Positions 1 through 8,182 of a stretch of DNA of 60,021 nt are shown in pieces. This DNA is from Candidatus Latescibacterota bacterium (GTDB lineage Bacteria > Latescibacterota > UBA2968): assembly GCA_022821275.1 (NCBI GenBank), contig JAJEDY010000028.1, positions 1-60,021 on the forward strand, given 5' to 3'. Positions within the stretch are counted from its first letter, which is position 1, and every line of letters starts with the position of its first letter. The notes below the pieces were generated by a model. That model made no database searches, was not told the DNA's origin, and worked only from the letters and a program-made list of their open reading frames with translations. The translations under genes and the position numbers were made by a program.

Positions 1-90
1 CCCGAACAGTCTTTGAAAAGTTGTCAAATCAACCGCCTGATGCTAGCCAAAACGCCCCATATCGCCGATATATCCACCCTATTTGCCTAA

Positions 91-691
91 TTTTTTGCTC
101 CGATTCAGGGCTTACCGATAATTTTAAAACAGCTTCTAAGAGGAAAATTGGTTGCAGATGGCGTTATTTTTCAGTCTGAACCCCTGCAAAATTTGTCAAG
201 AACGAATACTGATTGGTCAGGCATTGTCGTTTCGGAGGAAGGAAGTATCGATATAAAAGACAGCAAAATCCAAAATTCCATCTATGGGATATACATAGAT
301 GGACCTCCTGCTTCTGCTACAATTGAGGCATATATAAACGAGGCAATCACACCCATACAGATAGGAGGATTAGGCCCGTATTCATTGTCTGATGCACCAG
401 CAGGTATCTCTATTTCAGACAGTGGAAGCATTACAGGCGTACCCACACAGACCGGCACTTTCAACATGACAGTGACGGCGCGAGATGCTATCAAAAATAT
501 TGTAACGCATTCTTTGACTCTGCGTGTTATTCAGCTTATCAGATCATTCGCTTTTTGTGGCAGTGTTTGGTCTTTCTAAGGGTGATGATGGTTTTAATGC
601 AGAGATGGATTTGAATGGTGATGGAACCATTAACACTACCGATTTTCTGATCTTTGTTAGTCACTTTCCCAATGCAGACCAGTTTTTTTAA
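91..691 (+). pseudogene. 3' remnant of a secreted beta-helix / Ig-like / dockerin-tailed protein, frameshifted
   Basis: Reading from the codon after a stop at 88-90, the frame shows beta-helix-like repeats (GKLVADGVIFQS, TDWSGIVV, GSIDIKDSKIQNS) and then a putative Ig (He_PIG) segment containing SISDSGSITGVPTQTGTFNMTV. This frame stops at 577-579. The next reading frame, continuous across the 525-580 region, encodes a dockerin/EF-hand-like tail (MDLNGDGTINTTDFLIF, ending with the stop at 689-691). Secreted proteins of this build normally carry both parts in one frame, so a single frameshift near 525-545 has probably broken the gene. The 5' part lies outside the window. A sequencing error could give the same picture. 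Confidence 0.6.
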
Positions 692-801
692 AGCAGAAGA
701 TAACTTTTTGTTATACTGTAATGAGACAGACCGGCATATTGGAAATATGTCAGAAAGAGGAATCGAAACAGAGTTAATCGCTGAAAGCTCATAGCTACCT
801 T

Positions 802-1317
802 ATGAAAATCGACCTGAGAGACATACAGGAAGGCGAGACCGAATTTGCGTTTGAAGAAACACCCGCCGACCTGCACATTACCGGGGAAGACACCCAATTT
901 GCAGGTACCATAAACACCCGTCTCGTCGTGTACAAATACGGCGACTCGCTCTCGGCCAAAGGACAAACCACCTGTCTGGTGCGTCCCGACTGCGCGCGAT
1001 GCCTGGACCCCATCGAATTTCCCATCGCCATCTCATACACATTCGTCTTTCAAAAAGGTCGTCCCGACCAGATGAATGATGACGATGACGAAACGCTGAT
1101 ATGGCTCAATGAAGAACCCGGCGAAATTGACCTGGGCAATGACGTGAAAGATTATATTTTGCTCGAATTACCCATGATTCCAACCTGTGCTGTATCGCCT
1201 TCTGGCCCTTGTGAGCGCTATGAGCAAGATCCCCAGGAATTGCTGGAATACACTCAGGAAAAGAGCCTCGACCCGCGCTGGGATGCTCTCCGCGCACTAA
1301 AAGAAAACGAACAGTAA
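802..1317 (+). CDS. yceD: YceD/DUF177 family protein
   Basis: This 171-residue acidic protein belongs to the DUF177/YceD family, which affects 23S rRNA accumulation and is almost always encoded directly before rpmF. The family signature region is visible as VRPDCARCLDPIEFPI, with the paired cysteines, at about residues 55-70, followed by a long acidic stretch (DDDDET) and a second conserved segment near LPMIPTC. It is the first gene of the fatty-acid operon: only 110 bases separate it from the broken gene upstream, and that gap holds a possible -10 box (TATACT, 712-717) without a convincing -35. rpmF follows after 30 bases. Confidence 0.85.
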   Translation: MKIDLRDIQEGETEFAFEETPADLHITGEDTQFAGTINTRLVVYKYGDSLSAKGQTTCLVRPDCARCLDPIEFPIAISYTFVFQKGRPDQMNDDDDETLIWLNEEPGEIDLGNDVKDYILLELPMIPTCAVSPSGPCERYEQDPQELLEYTQEKSLDPRWDALRALKENEQ

Positions 1318-1347
1318 ACAGAGCAACAATTAAAAAGGAATGCCACC

Positions 1348-1530
1348 ATGGCCAACCCCAAACGAAAAAGTTCAAATTCCCGCACAGGTAAACGCCGTGC
1401 CAATTGGAAGCTGCGTCAACCCACTTTTAACGCATGTCCCAACTGCGGGCATCAAAAAATACCCCATCGGGTCTGTGGAAATTGCGGTTATTACAATGGA
1501 CGCGAAGTGATTGAAACCGATGGCTTTTAA
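1348..1530 (+). CDS. rpmF: 50S ribosomal protein L32
   Basis: The protein is 60 residues long, the normal L32 length. It has the basic N-terminus (MANPKRKSS...GKRRANWKL) and a zinc-ribbon with two CxxC pairs, CPNCGH and CGNCGYY. L32 sits on the large ribosomal subunit near the peptidyl-transferase region. A good ribosome binding site (AAAAAGGAA) lies about 7 bases before the ATG. The yceD-rpmF-fab order is the classic linkage of ribosome and lipid synthesis. The plsX gene usually found between rpmF and fabH is absent. Confidence 0.95.
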   Translation: MANPKRKSSNSRTGKRRANWKLRQPTFNACPNCGHQKIPHRVCGNCGYYNGREVIETDGF

Positions 1531-1573
1531 TTTTGGTCTAACGTCGCGCAGACTTTGAGGAGCAGAGTACATT

Positions 1574-2566
1574 ATGTATCCCCTTACAGCCACCATCACC
1601 GGGGTTGGGCACTATGTCCCAGAACAAAAGCTGACCAATGCCGACCTCGAAAAAATGGTCGATACATCCGACGAGTGGATCACTTCCCGCACAGGTATTA
1701 AAGAACGCCGCATCCTCAACGAGGGGTTGGGCACATCTTTTATGGCTCTAAAATCTCTGGAAGCCATTCTGCACAACAAAGGACTCGATGCCAGAGATAT
1801 CGACCTGCTCATCGTCGCAACCATCACGCCCGACATGGTATTTCCATCAACGGCCTGTCTGGTACAGGACCAAATTGGTGCTACAAATGCCTGGGCTTTC
1901 GATCTATCGGCCGCCTGTAGCGGTTTTCTATATGCTCTAATGGTGGGCGGGCAATTTGTTGAAACGGGCGCACACAAACGCGTGGTCGTCATTGGGGCCG
2001 ACAAAATGAGCAGCATCACAGACTACACCGACCGCGAAACCTGTGTGCTCTTTGGCGATGGCGCGGGCGCAGTTTTACTCGAATCCGGCGAACCCGGTTT
2101 GGGGCTTAAAGACTTTATCCTCTATTCTGATGGCAGCGGCGTAAAACATCTGCGACAACCCGCTGGCGGCAGTGTACTTCCCGCCTCTCGTGAAACCGTT
2201 GATAAGAAAATGCACTATATTTATCAAGATGGTCGCGAAGTTTTCAAATTTGCAGTTCCCAAAATGGCCGAAGTTTCCGCTCAAATTCTCGAACGCAACG
2301 GCCTCGTCGGCAAAGACATCGCGCTTTTTGTGCCGCATCAGGCCAACAAGCGCATTATCGACGCATGTGTTAAACGCACAGATATACCCGAAGATCGCGT
2401 TATAGTCAATATCGACCGCTATGCCAATACCTCGGCTGCCACTATCCCCCTTGGTCTGTCCGAAGCAGTCGAGCAGGGCCGTCTCAGTCGCGGCGACAAT
2501 GTGTTGCTCGCCAGTGCCGGTGCGGGATATACCTGGGGCAGCACCCTGCTAACCTGGGCTTATTAA
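1574..2566 (+). CDS. fabH: 3-oxoacyl-ACP synthase III (KAS III)
   Basis: FabH starts type II fatty-acid synthesis by condensing acetyl-CoA with malonyl-ACP. The 330-residue length is typical. The catalytic triad can be placed: Cys115 in DLSAACSGF, His255 in FVPHQANKR and Asn285 in YANTSAA. The N-terminal segment DEWITSRTGIKERR, the CoA-binding region of the family, is at residues 33-46. The start is supported by GAGGAG about 11 bases upstream. Its stop codon directly abuts the fabD start, implying coupled translation. Confidence 0.96.
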   Translation: MYPLTATITGVGHYVPEQKLTNADLEKMVDTSDEWITSRTGIKERRILNEGLGTSFMALKSLEAILHNKGLDARDIDLLIVATITPDMVFPSTACLVQDQIGATNAWAFDLSAACSGFLYALMVGGQFVETGAHKRVVVIGADKMSSITDYTDRETCVLFGDGAGAVLLESGEPGLGLKDFILYSDGSGVKHLRQPAGGSVLPASRETVDKKMHYIYQDGREVFKFAVPKMAEVSAQILERNGLVGKDIALFVPHQANKRIIDACVKRTDIPEDRVIVNIDRYANTSAATIPLGLSEAVEQGRLSRGDNVLLASAGAGYTWGSTLLTWAY

Positions 2567-3484
2567 ATGACAAAAAAAGCTTTCCTATTTCCAGGGCAAG
2601 GCTCCCAATTTGTTGGCATGGGACACGACCTGTACAGGACCGCACCAGAAGCACACAAGATTTTTGATCTTGCCGACGACGTGCTCGACATAGACATCAA
2701 ATCGTTCTGCTTCAATGGTCCTGCCGAGTCACTCAAACAAACCGCAGTTACACAACCGGCAATTTTTGTCCACAGCATTGCCGCCCTCGAAGTGCTCAAA
2801 AGCCGGGGGATACACCCCGATCTCGTGGCAGGACACAGTGTTGGAGAACTCGCCGCTCTCGTTGCGGCAGGTGTTATGCGCGTCGAAGACGGCTTTCGGG
2901 TCGTCAGTGTTCGCGGACATGCCATGCAAGTCGCGGGAAAAATTCGGCCAGGCACCATGGCTGCGGTGCTCGGTCTCGACGACGACGTAATGATTCGACT
3001 TTGCGACGACCTCAGTTCTTCGGGTCATGTCACAACAGCCAATTTCAATTGCCCGGGACAAGTGGTCCTGTCTGGCGAGGAAAACGCCATTGACGAAGCA
3101 CTTGAAAAAGCCAAAGCACTGGGAGCCAAACGCGCCGTGCTCTTGCCCGTAGGTGGCGCATTTCACTCGGCCCTGATGCAGCCAGCCGTAACAGCACTGA
3201 CCGACATACTCGACGATGTACCATTTGCTCGGGCGCAAATTCCCGTGATTTCCAATGTAACGGCCGAACCCACACGCGATCCCGACCTGCTCAAAGACCT
3301 GTTGATCAAGCAAGTTATTTCGCCTGTTCGATGGACAGAATCCATGGAACAGCTCATTGCAGAAGGCATGACCGAGGCTCTCGAAGTGGGACCAGGCAAT
3401 GTAATCAAGGGGCTTATGCGCCGAATTAGCCGAAATATTCCAGTCCGCGAAGCCGGCACATTGGAAGCCATTGAACAACTTTAG
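2567..3484 (+). CDS. fabD: Malonyl-CoA:ACP transacylase
   Basis: FabD loads malonyl groups onto acyl carrier protein. The 305-residue protein shows the N-terminal GQGSQ motif (residues 10-14), the nucleophile elbow GHSVGE with Ser91, and the partner His200 in GGAFHSAL. The start codon follows the fabH stop without any gap, so translation probably depends on ribosomes terminating on fabH. The family assignment is secure. fabG follows 27 bases later. Confidence 0.96.
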   Translation: MTKKAFLFPGQGSQFVGMGHDLYRTAPEAHKIFDLADDVLDIDIKSFCFNGPAESLKQTAVTQPAIFVHSIAALEVLKSRGIHPDLVAGHSVGELAALVAAGVMRVEDGFRVVSVRGHAMQVAGKIRPGTMAAVLGLDDDVMIRLCDDLSSSGHVTTANFNCPGQVVLSGEENAIDEALEKAKALGAKRAVLLPVGGAFHSALMQPAVTALTDILDDVPFARAQIPVISNVTAEPTRDPDLLKDLLIKQVISPVRWTESMEQLIAEGMTEALEVGPGNVIKGLMRRISRNIPVREAGTLEAIEQL

Positions 3485-3511
3485 AGCGTACAACTGACGG
3501 GTAACTATCTC

Positions 3512-4258
3512 ATGAACCGACTCACAGGTAAAACAGCCCTTGTAACGGGCGGATCTCGCGGCATTGGCGAAGCCATTGCCCTGCGCCTTGCGCACGAAGG
3601 GGCCAATGTCGCCGTATGTGCCAGCCAAAGCATAGAAGCTGCAGAAACTGTGGCCGAAAAAATCCGCGCACAAGGTCGAGAGGCCATTGCACTACAAGCC
3701 GATGTCTCCAATGCCGATGCTGTGGAAACCCTTGTCAAAACCGTCCTCGACACCTGGGGCAAAATCGATGTGCTCATCAACAATGCGGGCATCGCCCGCG
3801 ACAATTTGTTGATGCGTATGAAAGAAGACGAGTGGGATGCTGTTCTTGACGTCAATCTCAAAGGTGCGTACCATTGTATCAAAGCCGTCACCCGTCCCAT
3901 GATGAAAGCGCGAACCGGTCGCATCATCAATGTCTCATCAGTCGTAGGGCTTCTGGGCAATGCCGGGCAGATCAATTACGCCGCATCCAAATCGGGCCTT
4001 ATTGGCCTGACCAAATCGGTAGCCAGGGAATTGTCCAGCCGCAATATTACGGCCAACGCCATTGCGCCCGGTTTTATTCCAACGGACATGACCGCCAAAC
4101 TCAACGACAAAATACAAGCACAGTTGATCGCACAGATTCCCCTGGGCAAACTCGGCAGTCCCGAAGATGTCGCCGCTGCCGCAGCCTTTCTCGCCTCTGA
4201 CGACGCGGCCTATATTACCGGACAGGTTCTCGTTGTCGATGGCGGAATGGTGATGTAA
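3512..4258 (+). CDS. fabG: 3-oxoacyl-ACP reductase
   Basis: FabG is the NADPH-dependent ketoreductase of the elongation cycle and a short-chain dehydrogenase. Visible features are the TGGSRGIGE cofactor loop (residues 12-20), NNAG at 90-93, the catalytic Ser143 and the Tyr156-x3-Lys160 pair in NYAASKSG. At 248 residues it has the usual length. Its position between fabD and acpP separates it from the many unrelated dehydrogenases of this superfamily. Confidence 0.96.
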   Translation: MNRLTGKTALVTGGSRGIGEAIALRLAHEGANVAVCASQSIEAAETVAEKIRAQGREAIALQADVSNADAVETLVKTVLDTWGKIDVLINNAGIARDNLLMRMKEDEWDAVLDVNLKGAYHCIKAVTRPMMKARTGRIINVSSVVGLLGNAGQINYAASKSGLIGLTKSVARELSSRNITANAIAPGFIPTDMTAKLNDKIQAQLIAQIPLGKLGSPEDVAAAAAFLASDDAAYITGQVLVVDGGMVM

Positions 4259-4292
4259 ATAATCACGACACACTACACACGGAGGGCTTCAC

Positions 4293-4532
4293 ATGACCGA
4301 TGATATTCACCAAAAAGTAACCGACCTGATCGTCGACCAACTCGGCGTCGATGCCGATAGCGTCAATGCCGACGCCCACTTTATTGACGATCTGGGCGCA
4401 GACTCGCTCGACACAGTCGAACTGGTCATGGCTTTCGAAGAAGAATTTGACATGGAAATTTCCGATGAAGACGCCGAGAAGCTCGAAACAGTTGGCGATG
4501 CCATCGCATACTTAGACGAGCGTCTGGATTAA
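4293..4532 (+). CDS. acpP: Acyl carrier protein
   Basis: This 79-residue acidic protein carries growing acyl chains on a 4'-phosphopantetheine arm. The attachment site is Ser38 in GADSLD, followed by the conserved helix II region [13 protein letters not shown] strong ribosome binding site (GGAGG) lies upstream. A perfect hairpin follows the stop before fabF (see 4541-4571), which could tune the relative output of acpP and fabF. ACP is usually needed in much larger amounts than the enzymes. Confidence 0.97.
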   Translation: MTDDIHQKVTDLIVDQLGVDADSVNADAHFIDDLGADSLDTVELVMAFEEEFDMEISDEDAEKLETVGDAIAYLDERLD

Positions 4533-4540
4533 CTCGGAAA

Positions 4541-4571
4541 CTGGAGGCTGGAATCAATCGCCAGCCTCCAG
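4541..4571 (+). promoter_or_regulatory. Perfect 11-bp hairpin between acpP and fabF, touching the fabF ribosome binding site
   Basis: The left arm CTGGAGGCTGG (4541-4551) and right arm CCAGCCTCCAG (4561-4571) are exactly complementary around a 9-base loop. The last base of the right arm is also the first G of the GGAGG ribosome binding site (4571-4575) of fabF. There is no U-tract, so it is not a standard terminator. It may protect the acpP 3' end after processing or limit fabF initiation; both are inferences. Confidence 0.6.
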
Positions 4572-4582
4572 GAGGTCATTTA

Positions 4583-5833
4583 GTGAACAGACAACGCAGA
4601 GTGGTCATCACCGGCATGGGCACACTTGCCCCCAATGGCAATACCACGGAAAGCTATTGGGAAGCATTGTGCAATGGACAAACAGGTGTTGGCCCCATAA
4701 CAAAATTTGACGCCACTGACTTCCGCGTGCAGTTTGCCGCCGAAGTCAAAAACTTTGATCCAGCGCACTTTGGCATTGACCGTCGAAGCCAGCGGCGCAT
4801 GGATCTCTTTACTCAGTACGCCATCGCATCATCTGTTCAGGCCGTAGAAAATGCAGGTCTCGATATCAGTAATGAACAGGCCGAACGCATCGGGGTTGTA
4901 TTTGGCTCGGGCATTGGCGGCATCCAAACCTTTGAGGATCAGCACGAAGCCTATCGCAAAGATGGTCCAAGACGCATCAGTCCGCTTTTTGTGCCCATGA
5001 TGATCCCCGACATGTCCGCAGGTCAAGTATCCATTCACCTCGGTGCTAAAGGCCCCAACTACACCACCGTCACAGCCTGTGCTTCGGCAGCCCATGCCAT
5101 TGGCAATGCAGCCCGCGAAATATGGGACGACGAAGCCGATGTCATGATCACAGGGGGTGCAGAAGCCGCCATTACCCCAATGTCAGTCGGTGGATTTGCC
5201 GCGGCGCGAACGCTTTCAACCCGCAACGATGCCCCAACGCAAGCCAGCCGTCCCTTTGACGCAGACCGAGATGGATTTGTAATTGGAGAAGGCGCAGGCG
5301 GGCTTGTTCTGGAAGAACTCGAACGCGCAACACATCGAGGTGCCACTATCTATGCCGAAGTTGTAGGGACCGGCTACACTGGCGATGCCTATCACATTAC
5401 CGGTATGGCACCTGGCGGCGAGGGGGGTGCCCGCGCCATGTGCCGCGCCATGAGACAGGCGCAGATCAATCCCGAAGACGTGTCTTATATCAACGCACAC
5501 GGCACATCAACACCTGTGGGCGATCCAGCAGAAACAGCCGCCATCAAATCCGTATTTGGCGATTATGCCACAAAACTCGCCGTCAGTTCGACAAAATCCA
5601 TGACCGGACATCTTCTGGGAGCTTCGGGTGCGATTGAAACCATCGCAGCAACTCTGTCTGTTCACCACAATGTGGTACCGCCCACGATCAATTATGAAAC
5701 ACCCGACCCAGAATGCGACCTCGATTACGTGCCCAATGAAGCGCGAGAAATACCCGTTGAAATCGCCATCAGCAACTCCTTTGGCTTTGGCGGTCACAAC
5801 GCAGTACTCATCCTGCGTAAGTTTCGCAACTAA
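4583..5833 (+). CDS. fabF: 3-oxoacyl-ACP synthase II (KAS II)
   Basis: FabF carries out the chain-elongating condensation. The 416-residue protein has the KAS I/II Cys-His-His triad: Cys166 in TACASAAHAIG, His306 in NAHGTSTPVGD and His343 in MTGHLLGASGA. The C-terminal NSFGFGGHN motif is intact. I chose the GTG at 4583 because GGAGG ends 7 bases before it and the protein then begins with the family-typical NRQRRVVITGMG. The stop overlaps the start of rnc by one base (TAATG). Confidence 0.96.
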   Translation: MNRQRRVVITGMGTLAPNGNTTESYWEALCNGQTGVGPITKFDATDFRVQFAAEVKNFDPAHFGIDRRSQRRMDLFTQYAIASSVQAVENAGLDISNEQAERIGVVFGSGIGGIQTFEDQHEAYRKDGPRRISPLFVPMMIPDMSAGQVSIHLGAKGPNYTTVTACASAAHAIGNAAREIWDDEADVMITGGAEAAITPMSVGGFAAARTLSTRNDAPTQASRPFDADRDGFVIGEGAGGLVLEELERATHRGATIYAEVVGTGYTGDAYHITGMAPGGEGGARAMCRAMRQAQINPEDVSYINAHGTSTPVGDPAETAAIKSVFGDYATKLAVSSTKSMTGHLLGASGAIETIAATLSVHHNVVPPTINYETPDPECDLDYVPNEAREIPVEIAISNSFGFGGHNAVLILRKFRN

Positions 5834-6615
5834 TGAATATGCTACGCGAATTGAAAGGGGGCGGTTTTATCCGACTTGGAACCGTCTTGCAAACGATCAG
5901 ACGCTGGTCCTCAAGCGGCAGAGTGCGTTCCCAGGAAGAACTCCAGCGCAAACTCGGCTACACCTTTTCCAATACCGCTTTACTCGAACAAGCCCTGAAA
6001 CACCGATCCCATGTTTACGCTACTCAAGAAGGCAGTATTGCTTCTAACGAACGCCTGGAATTTTTGGGCGATGCCGTGCTCGACCTCATTGTGACAGAAC
6101 ATCTCTACAATCAGTTTAAAAATAAAAGAGAAGGCGAACTCACACAGATTAAATCTCTGCTCGTCAGCAAGGTAGTCCTGGCCGAAAAAGGCCGAAAAAT
6201 CCGACTCGGAGAATATCTCTATTTGAGCAAAGAAGAAACCTCATCTGGCGGACGCCAACGCACCTCAATTATCGGCGATGCTTTTGAAGCGCTCTTAGGC
6301 GCGATTTACCTCGATGGCGGGCTTGAAGCAGCCCGCTCATTTGTCGAACGCACAATTCTAACCAATGTTGAAGAAATCCTCGCCGACGGCAACTATCTCA
6401 ACTTCAAAAGCCTGCTTCTCGAACACACGCAAAGTACGGGACAGGGCCATCCGCGATATCAGCCCATATCCGAAGAAGGTCCAGATCACCGAAAAATCTT
6501 CTTTATTGAAGTAACCCTTCAGGGCGATCGATTGGGCGAAGGACAGGGGCGCAGTAAAAAAGAAGCCCAACAGATGGCCGCAAAAGACGCGCTCAGACAT
6601 CTGGGCCTACATTAA
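5833..6615 (+). CDS. rnc: Ribonuclease III
   Basis: RNase III cleaves double-stranded RNA, including rRNA precursors. The signature NERLEFLGDAVLDL lies at residues 72-85, giving the metal-binding residues Glu73, Glu76 and Asp80. The second acidic cluster is in GDAFEALLGAIYLDGG, and a double-stranded-RNA-binding domain fills residues 190-260. At 260 residues it is about 30 longer than the E. coli enzyme because of an N-terminal extension. Start-codon overlap with fabF places it in the same operon, a linkage seen in many bacteria. Confidence 0.95.
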   Translation: MNMLRELKGGGFIRLGTVLQTIRRWSSSGRVRSQEELQRKLGYTFSNTALLEQALKHRSHVYATQEGSIASNERLEFLGDAVLDLIVTEHLYNQFKNKREGELTQIKSLLVSKVVLAEKGRKIRLGEYLYLSKEETSSGGRQRTSIIGDAFEALLGAIYLDGGLEAARSFVERTILTNVEEILADGNYLNFKSLLLEHTQSTGQGHPRYQPISEEGPDHRKIFFIEVTLQGDRLGEGQGRSKKEAQQMAAKDALRHLGLH

Positions 6616-6617
6616 CC

Positions 6618-7457
6618 GTGACACAATGCGATTCCCCCAAATGGCGTTTCCTGAATACCCAACATGGAAACGCCTTTTTTAATATGGCAGTAGATGAAGC
6701 CCTCGTGCGCGCCATAGCAACAGGTGCTCAGCCTGCATTTCGCGTTTACGGGTGGCAACCGCCCGCGGTCTCCTTTGGATACGCACAGCGCATCAGTCGC
6801 GAAGTCGATACCCAAAAAGTTCGCGGGCGCGGTATCGACATTGTCCGTCGTCCCACCGGTGGTCGCGCTGTCTTGCACTGGAACGAATTGACCTACAGCG
6901 TTGTCTGCCCTGCCGACAACCCCGTAATGGGGGGCAATATCAACGAAGCCTATCGCAAAATCAGCGAGGGCCTTTTAGCGGGCATTCGCGCACTCGGTGT
7001 TGATGCGACCTTTGAATCCCGCCGACAAACACAGCCCTCACCGCGCGGCAAAGAACTCACCTCGCCCTGTTTTACCAGCACGGCGCAATACGAAGTCACA
7101 TACAAGGGACGCAAACTCATCGGCAGCGCGCAACAGCGCATAGGCACGATGCTCTTACAGCACGGCTCTCTCCTTCTCGGCGCAGAGCACAAACAAATTG
7201 CCGATCTTCTACCCGGTGACAAACCAGGCCTGCAAAAACGTTTTGCACGCGAACTCGATCGCCACACCACCTCGCTCTCTGAAGCCCTCGCATACCCCGT
7301 TGATTTCGACACGGCGGCCACAGCCATCCGGCAAGGCATTCAAAAGACCTTTAACATCCAACTTGTTGAAGCCACACTCAGCGAAACCGAAATCGCCGAA
7401 ACCCAGCGCCTCATCGCCGAGAAATACGCAACCCATGAATGGAATGACAAGTATTGA
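6618..7457 (+). CDS. lipM: Octanoyltransferase LipM-like (LplA/LipB superfamily)
   Basis: The 279-residue protein has the biotin/lipoate transferase fold, with RRPTGGRAVLH at residues 77-87 and the lysine segment GRKLIGSAQQR near 164-174. A conserved Cys (151, in SPCFTS) directly before the YEV-x2-KGRK stretch matches the catalytic Cys of LipM, which moves octanoyl groups from ACP to GcvH. True lipoate ligases lack this residue, so LipM is preferred. Initiation is at GTG, 3 bases after rnc. Position next to the fatty-acid genes fits use of octanoyl-ACP. Confidence 0.8.
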   Translation: MTQCDSPKWRFLNTQHGNAFFNMAVDEALVRAIATGAQPAFRVYGWQPPAVSFGYAQRISREVDTQKVRGRGIDIVRRPTGGRAVLHWNELTYSVVCPADNPVMGGNINEAYRKISEGLLAGIRALGVDATFESRRQTQPSPRGKELTSPCFTSTAQYEVTYKGRKLIGSAQQRIGTMLLQHGSLLLGAEHKQIADLLPGDKPGLQKRFARELDRHTTSLSEALAYPVDFDTAATAIRQGIQKTFNIQLVEATLSETEIAETQRLIAEKYATHEWNDKY

Positions 7458-7866
7458 CGCTTCAAAAACCTGGACCTCACATCCCTTGCGCGAAGAGCCT
7501 TTGGCAAAATCTGCACTACTGATACTCACCATCCTGGGTGTCGCATTTATTGTCGGCGTGAGCTTTCAGAGCATTTCTTTCGCCTTTCTTTCACTCGCAT
7601 TGCTCACCGCGGCGATGACCCGCTATTTTTTCACAACGCGCTATGTTCTCGACGATCGCGGTTTTACCATTTCACATATCGGCACGCGCAGACAATATTT
7701 ATGGACAAATTTCCGTCGCGCCACACGCCATCCCGATGGCATCTTCTTAAGTCCTTTTGCCAAACCGCATCGCCTCGACACATTTCGCGGTCAATTCCTG
7801 CGCTCGAAAAACCCCGCTGAGATCTACCATGCCGTCCAAAAACACATCGCTATTGACCCGGCTTAA
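7444..7866 (+). CDS. Small membrane protein of unknown function
   Basis: From the ATG at 7444 (another in-frame ATG is at 7435) the protein is about 140 residues. It has two hydrophobic stretches near residues 22-58 (LLILTILGVAFIVGV and IAFAFLSLALL-like), then a soluble part rich in Arg with YVLDDRGFTISHIGTRRQYLW. That layout, two helices followed by a strand-rich tail starting with a Tyr-x-L-x-D turn, resembles small bacterial PH-like membrane proteins, but I do not recognise the family. It overlaps the lipM 3' end and the next gene, so translation is probably coupled. Confidence 0.6.
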   Translation: MTSIDASKTWTSHPLREEPLAKSALLILTILGVAFIVGVSFQSISFAFLSLALLTAAMTRYFFTTRYVLDDRGFTISHIGTRRQYLWTNFRRATRHPDGIFLSPFAKPHRLDTFRGQFLRSKNPAEIYHAVQKHIAIDPA

Positions 7867-8182
7867 GAATTATTGCGCCCATGCCTTTGCCGTCTCTCCT
7901 CCCGAAAGTGCCATCACCGCAGAAGATGAAATTCTCGCCGAAAAAGCCGCCGCCTTCATCGTGAGGCGCAGACTCACAGCACCTGCTATTATGTTACTTG
8001 AAACCGGGCGACCCTTTAACTATATTGGCAGCCAACTTTTGACTTTTTTGTCGCCCTTCGTATCGATCATCTTTTCCTCAACAGCTGAGTTTGATCGCTT
8101 CACGCACTTTCTCGAAAAGCGGGAAAGCATTCCCTGCCTCATTCGCCACATTGAAAATCTGGAAAACAAAAACCATGGATAA
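7829..8182 (+). CDS. Small protein encoded before the MutL-like ATPase
   Basis: I place the start at the ATG at 7829, inside the end of the preceding gene, giving 117 residues. The C-terminal half (RRRLTAPAIMLLETGRPFNY, then LLTFLSPFVSIIF) contains one hydrophobic segment and looks like a short amphipathic membrane-associated protein. The frame ends 8 bases after the start of the MutL-like gene. I do not recognise a named family. The tight overlap on both sides suggests it works with the ATPase module that follows. Confidence 0.6.
   Translation: MPSKNTSLLTRLKNYCAHAFAVSPPESAITAEDEILAEKAAAFIVRRRLTAPAIMLLETGRPFNYIGSQLLTFLSPFVSIIFSSTAEFDRFTHFLEKRESIPCLIRHIENLENKNHG

Noticed and set aside
2729-3673. 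Minus-strand frame of 314 codons
   Set aside because: Antisense shadow of fabD and fabG, which carry complete catalytic motifs.
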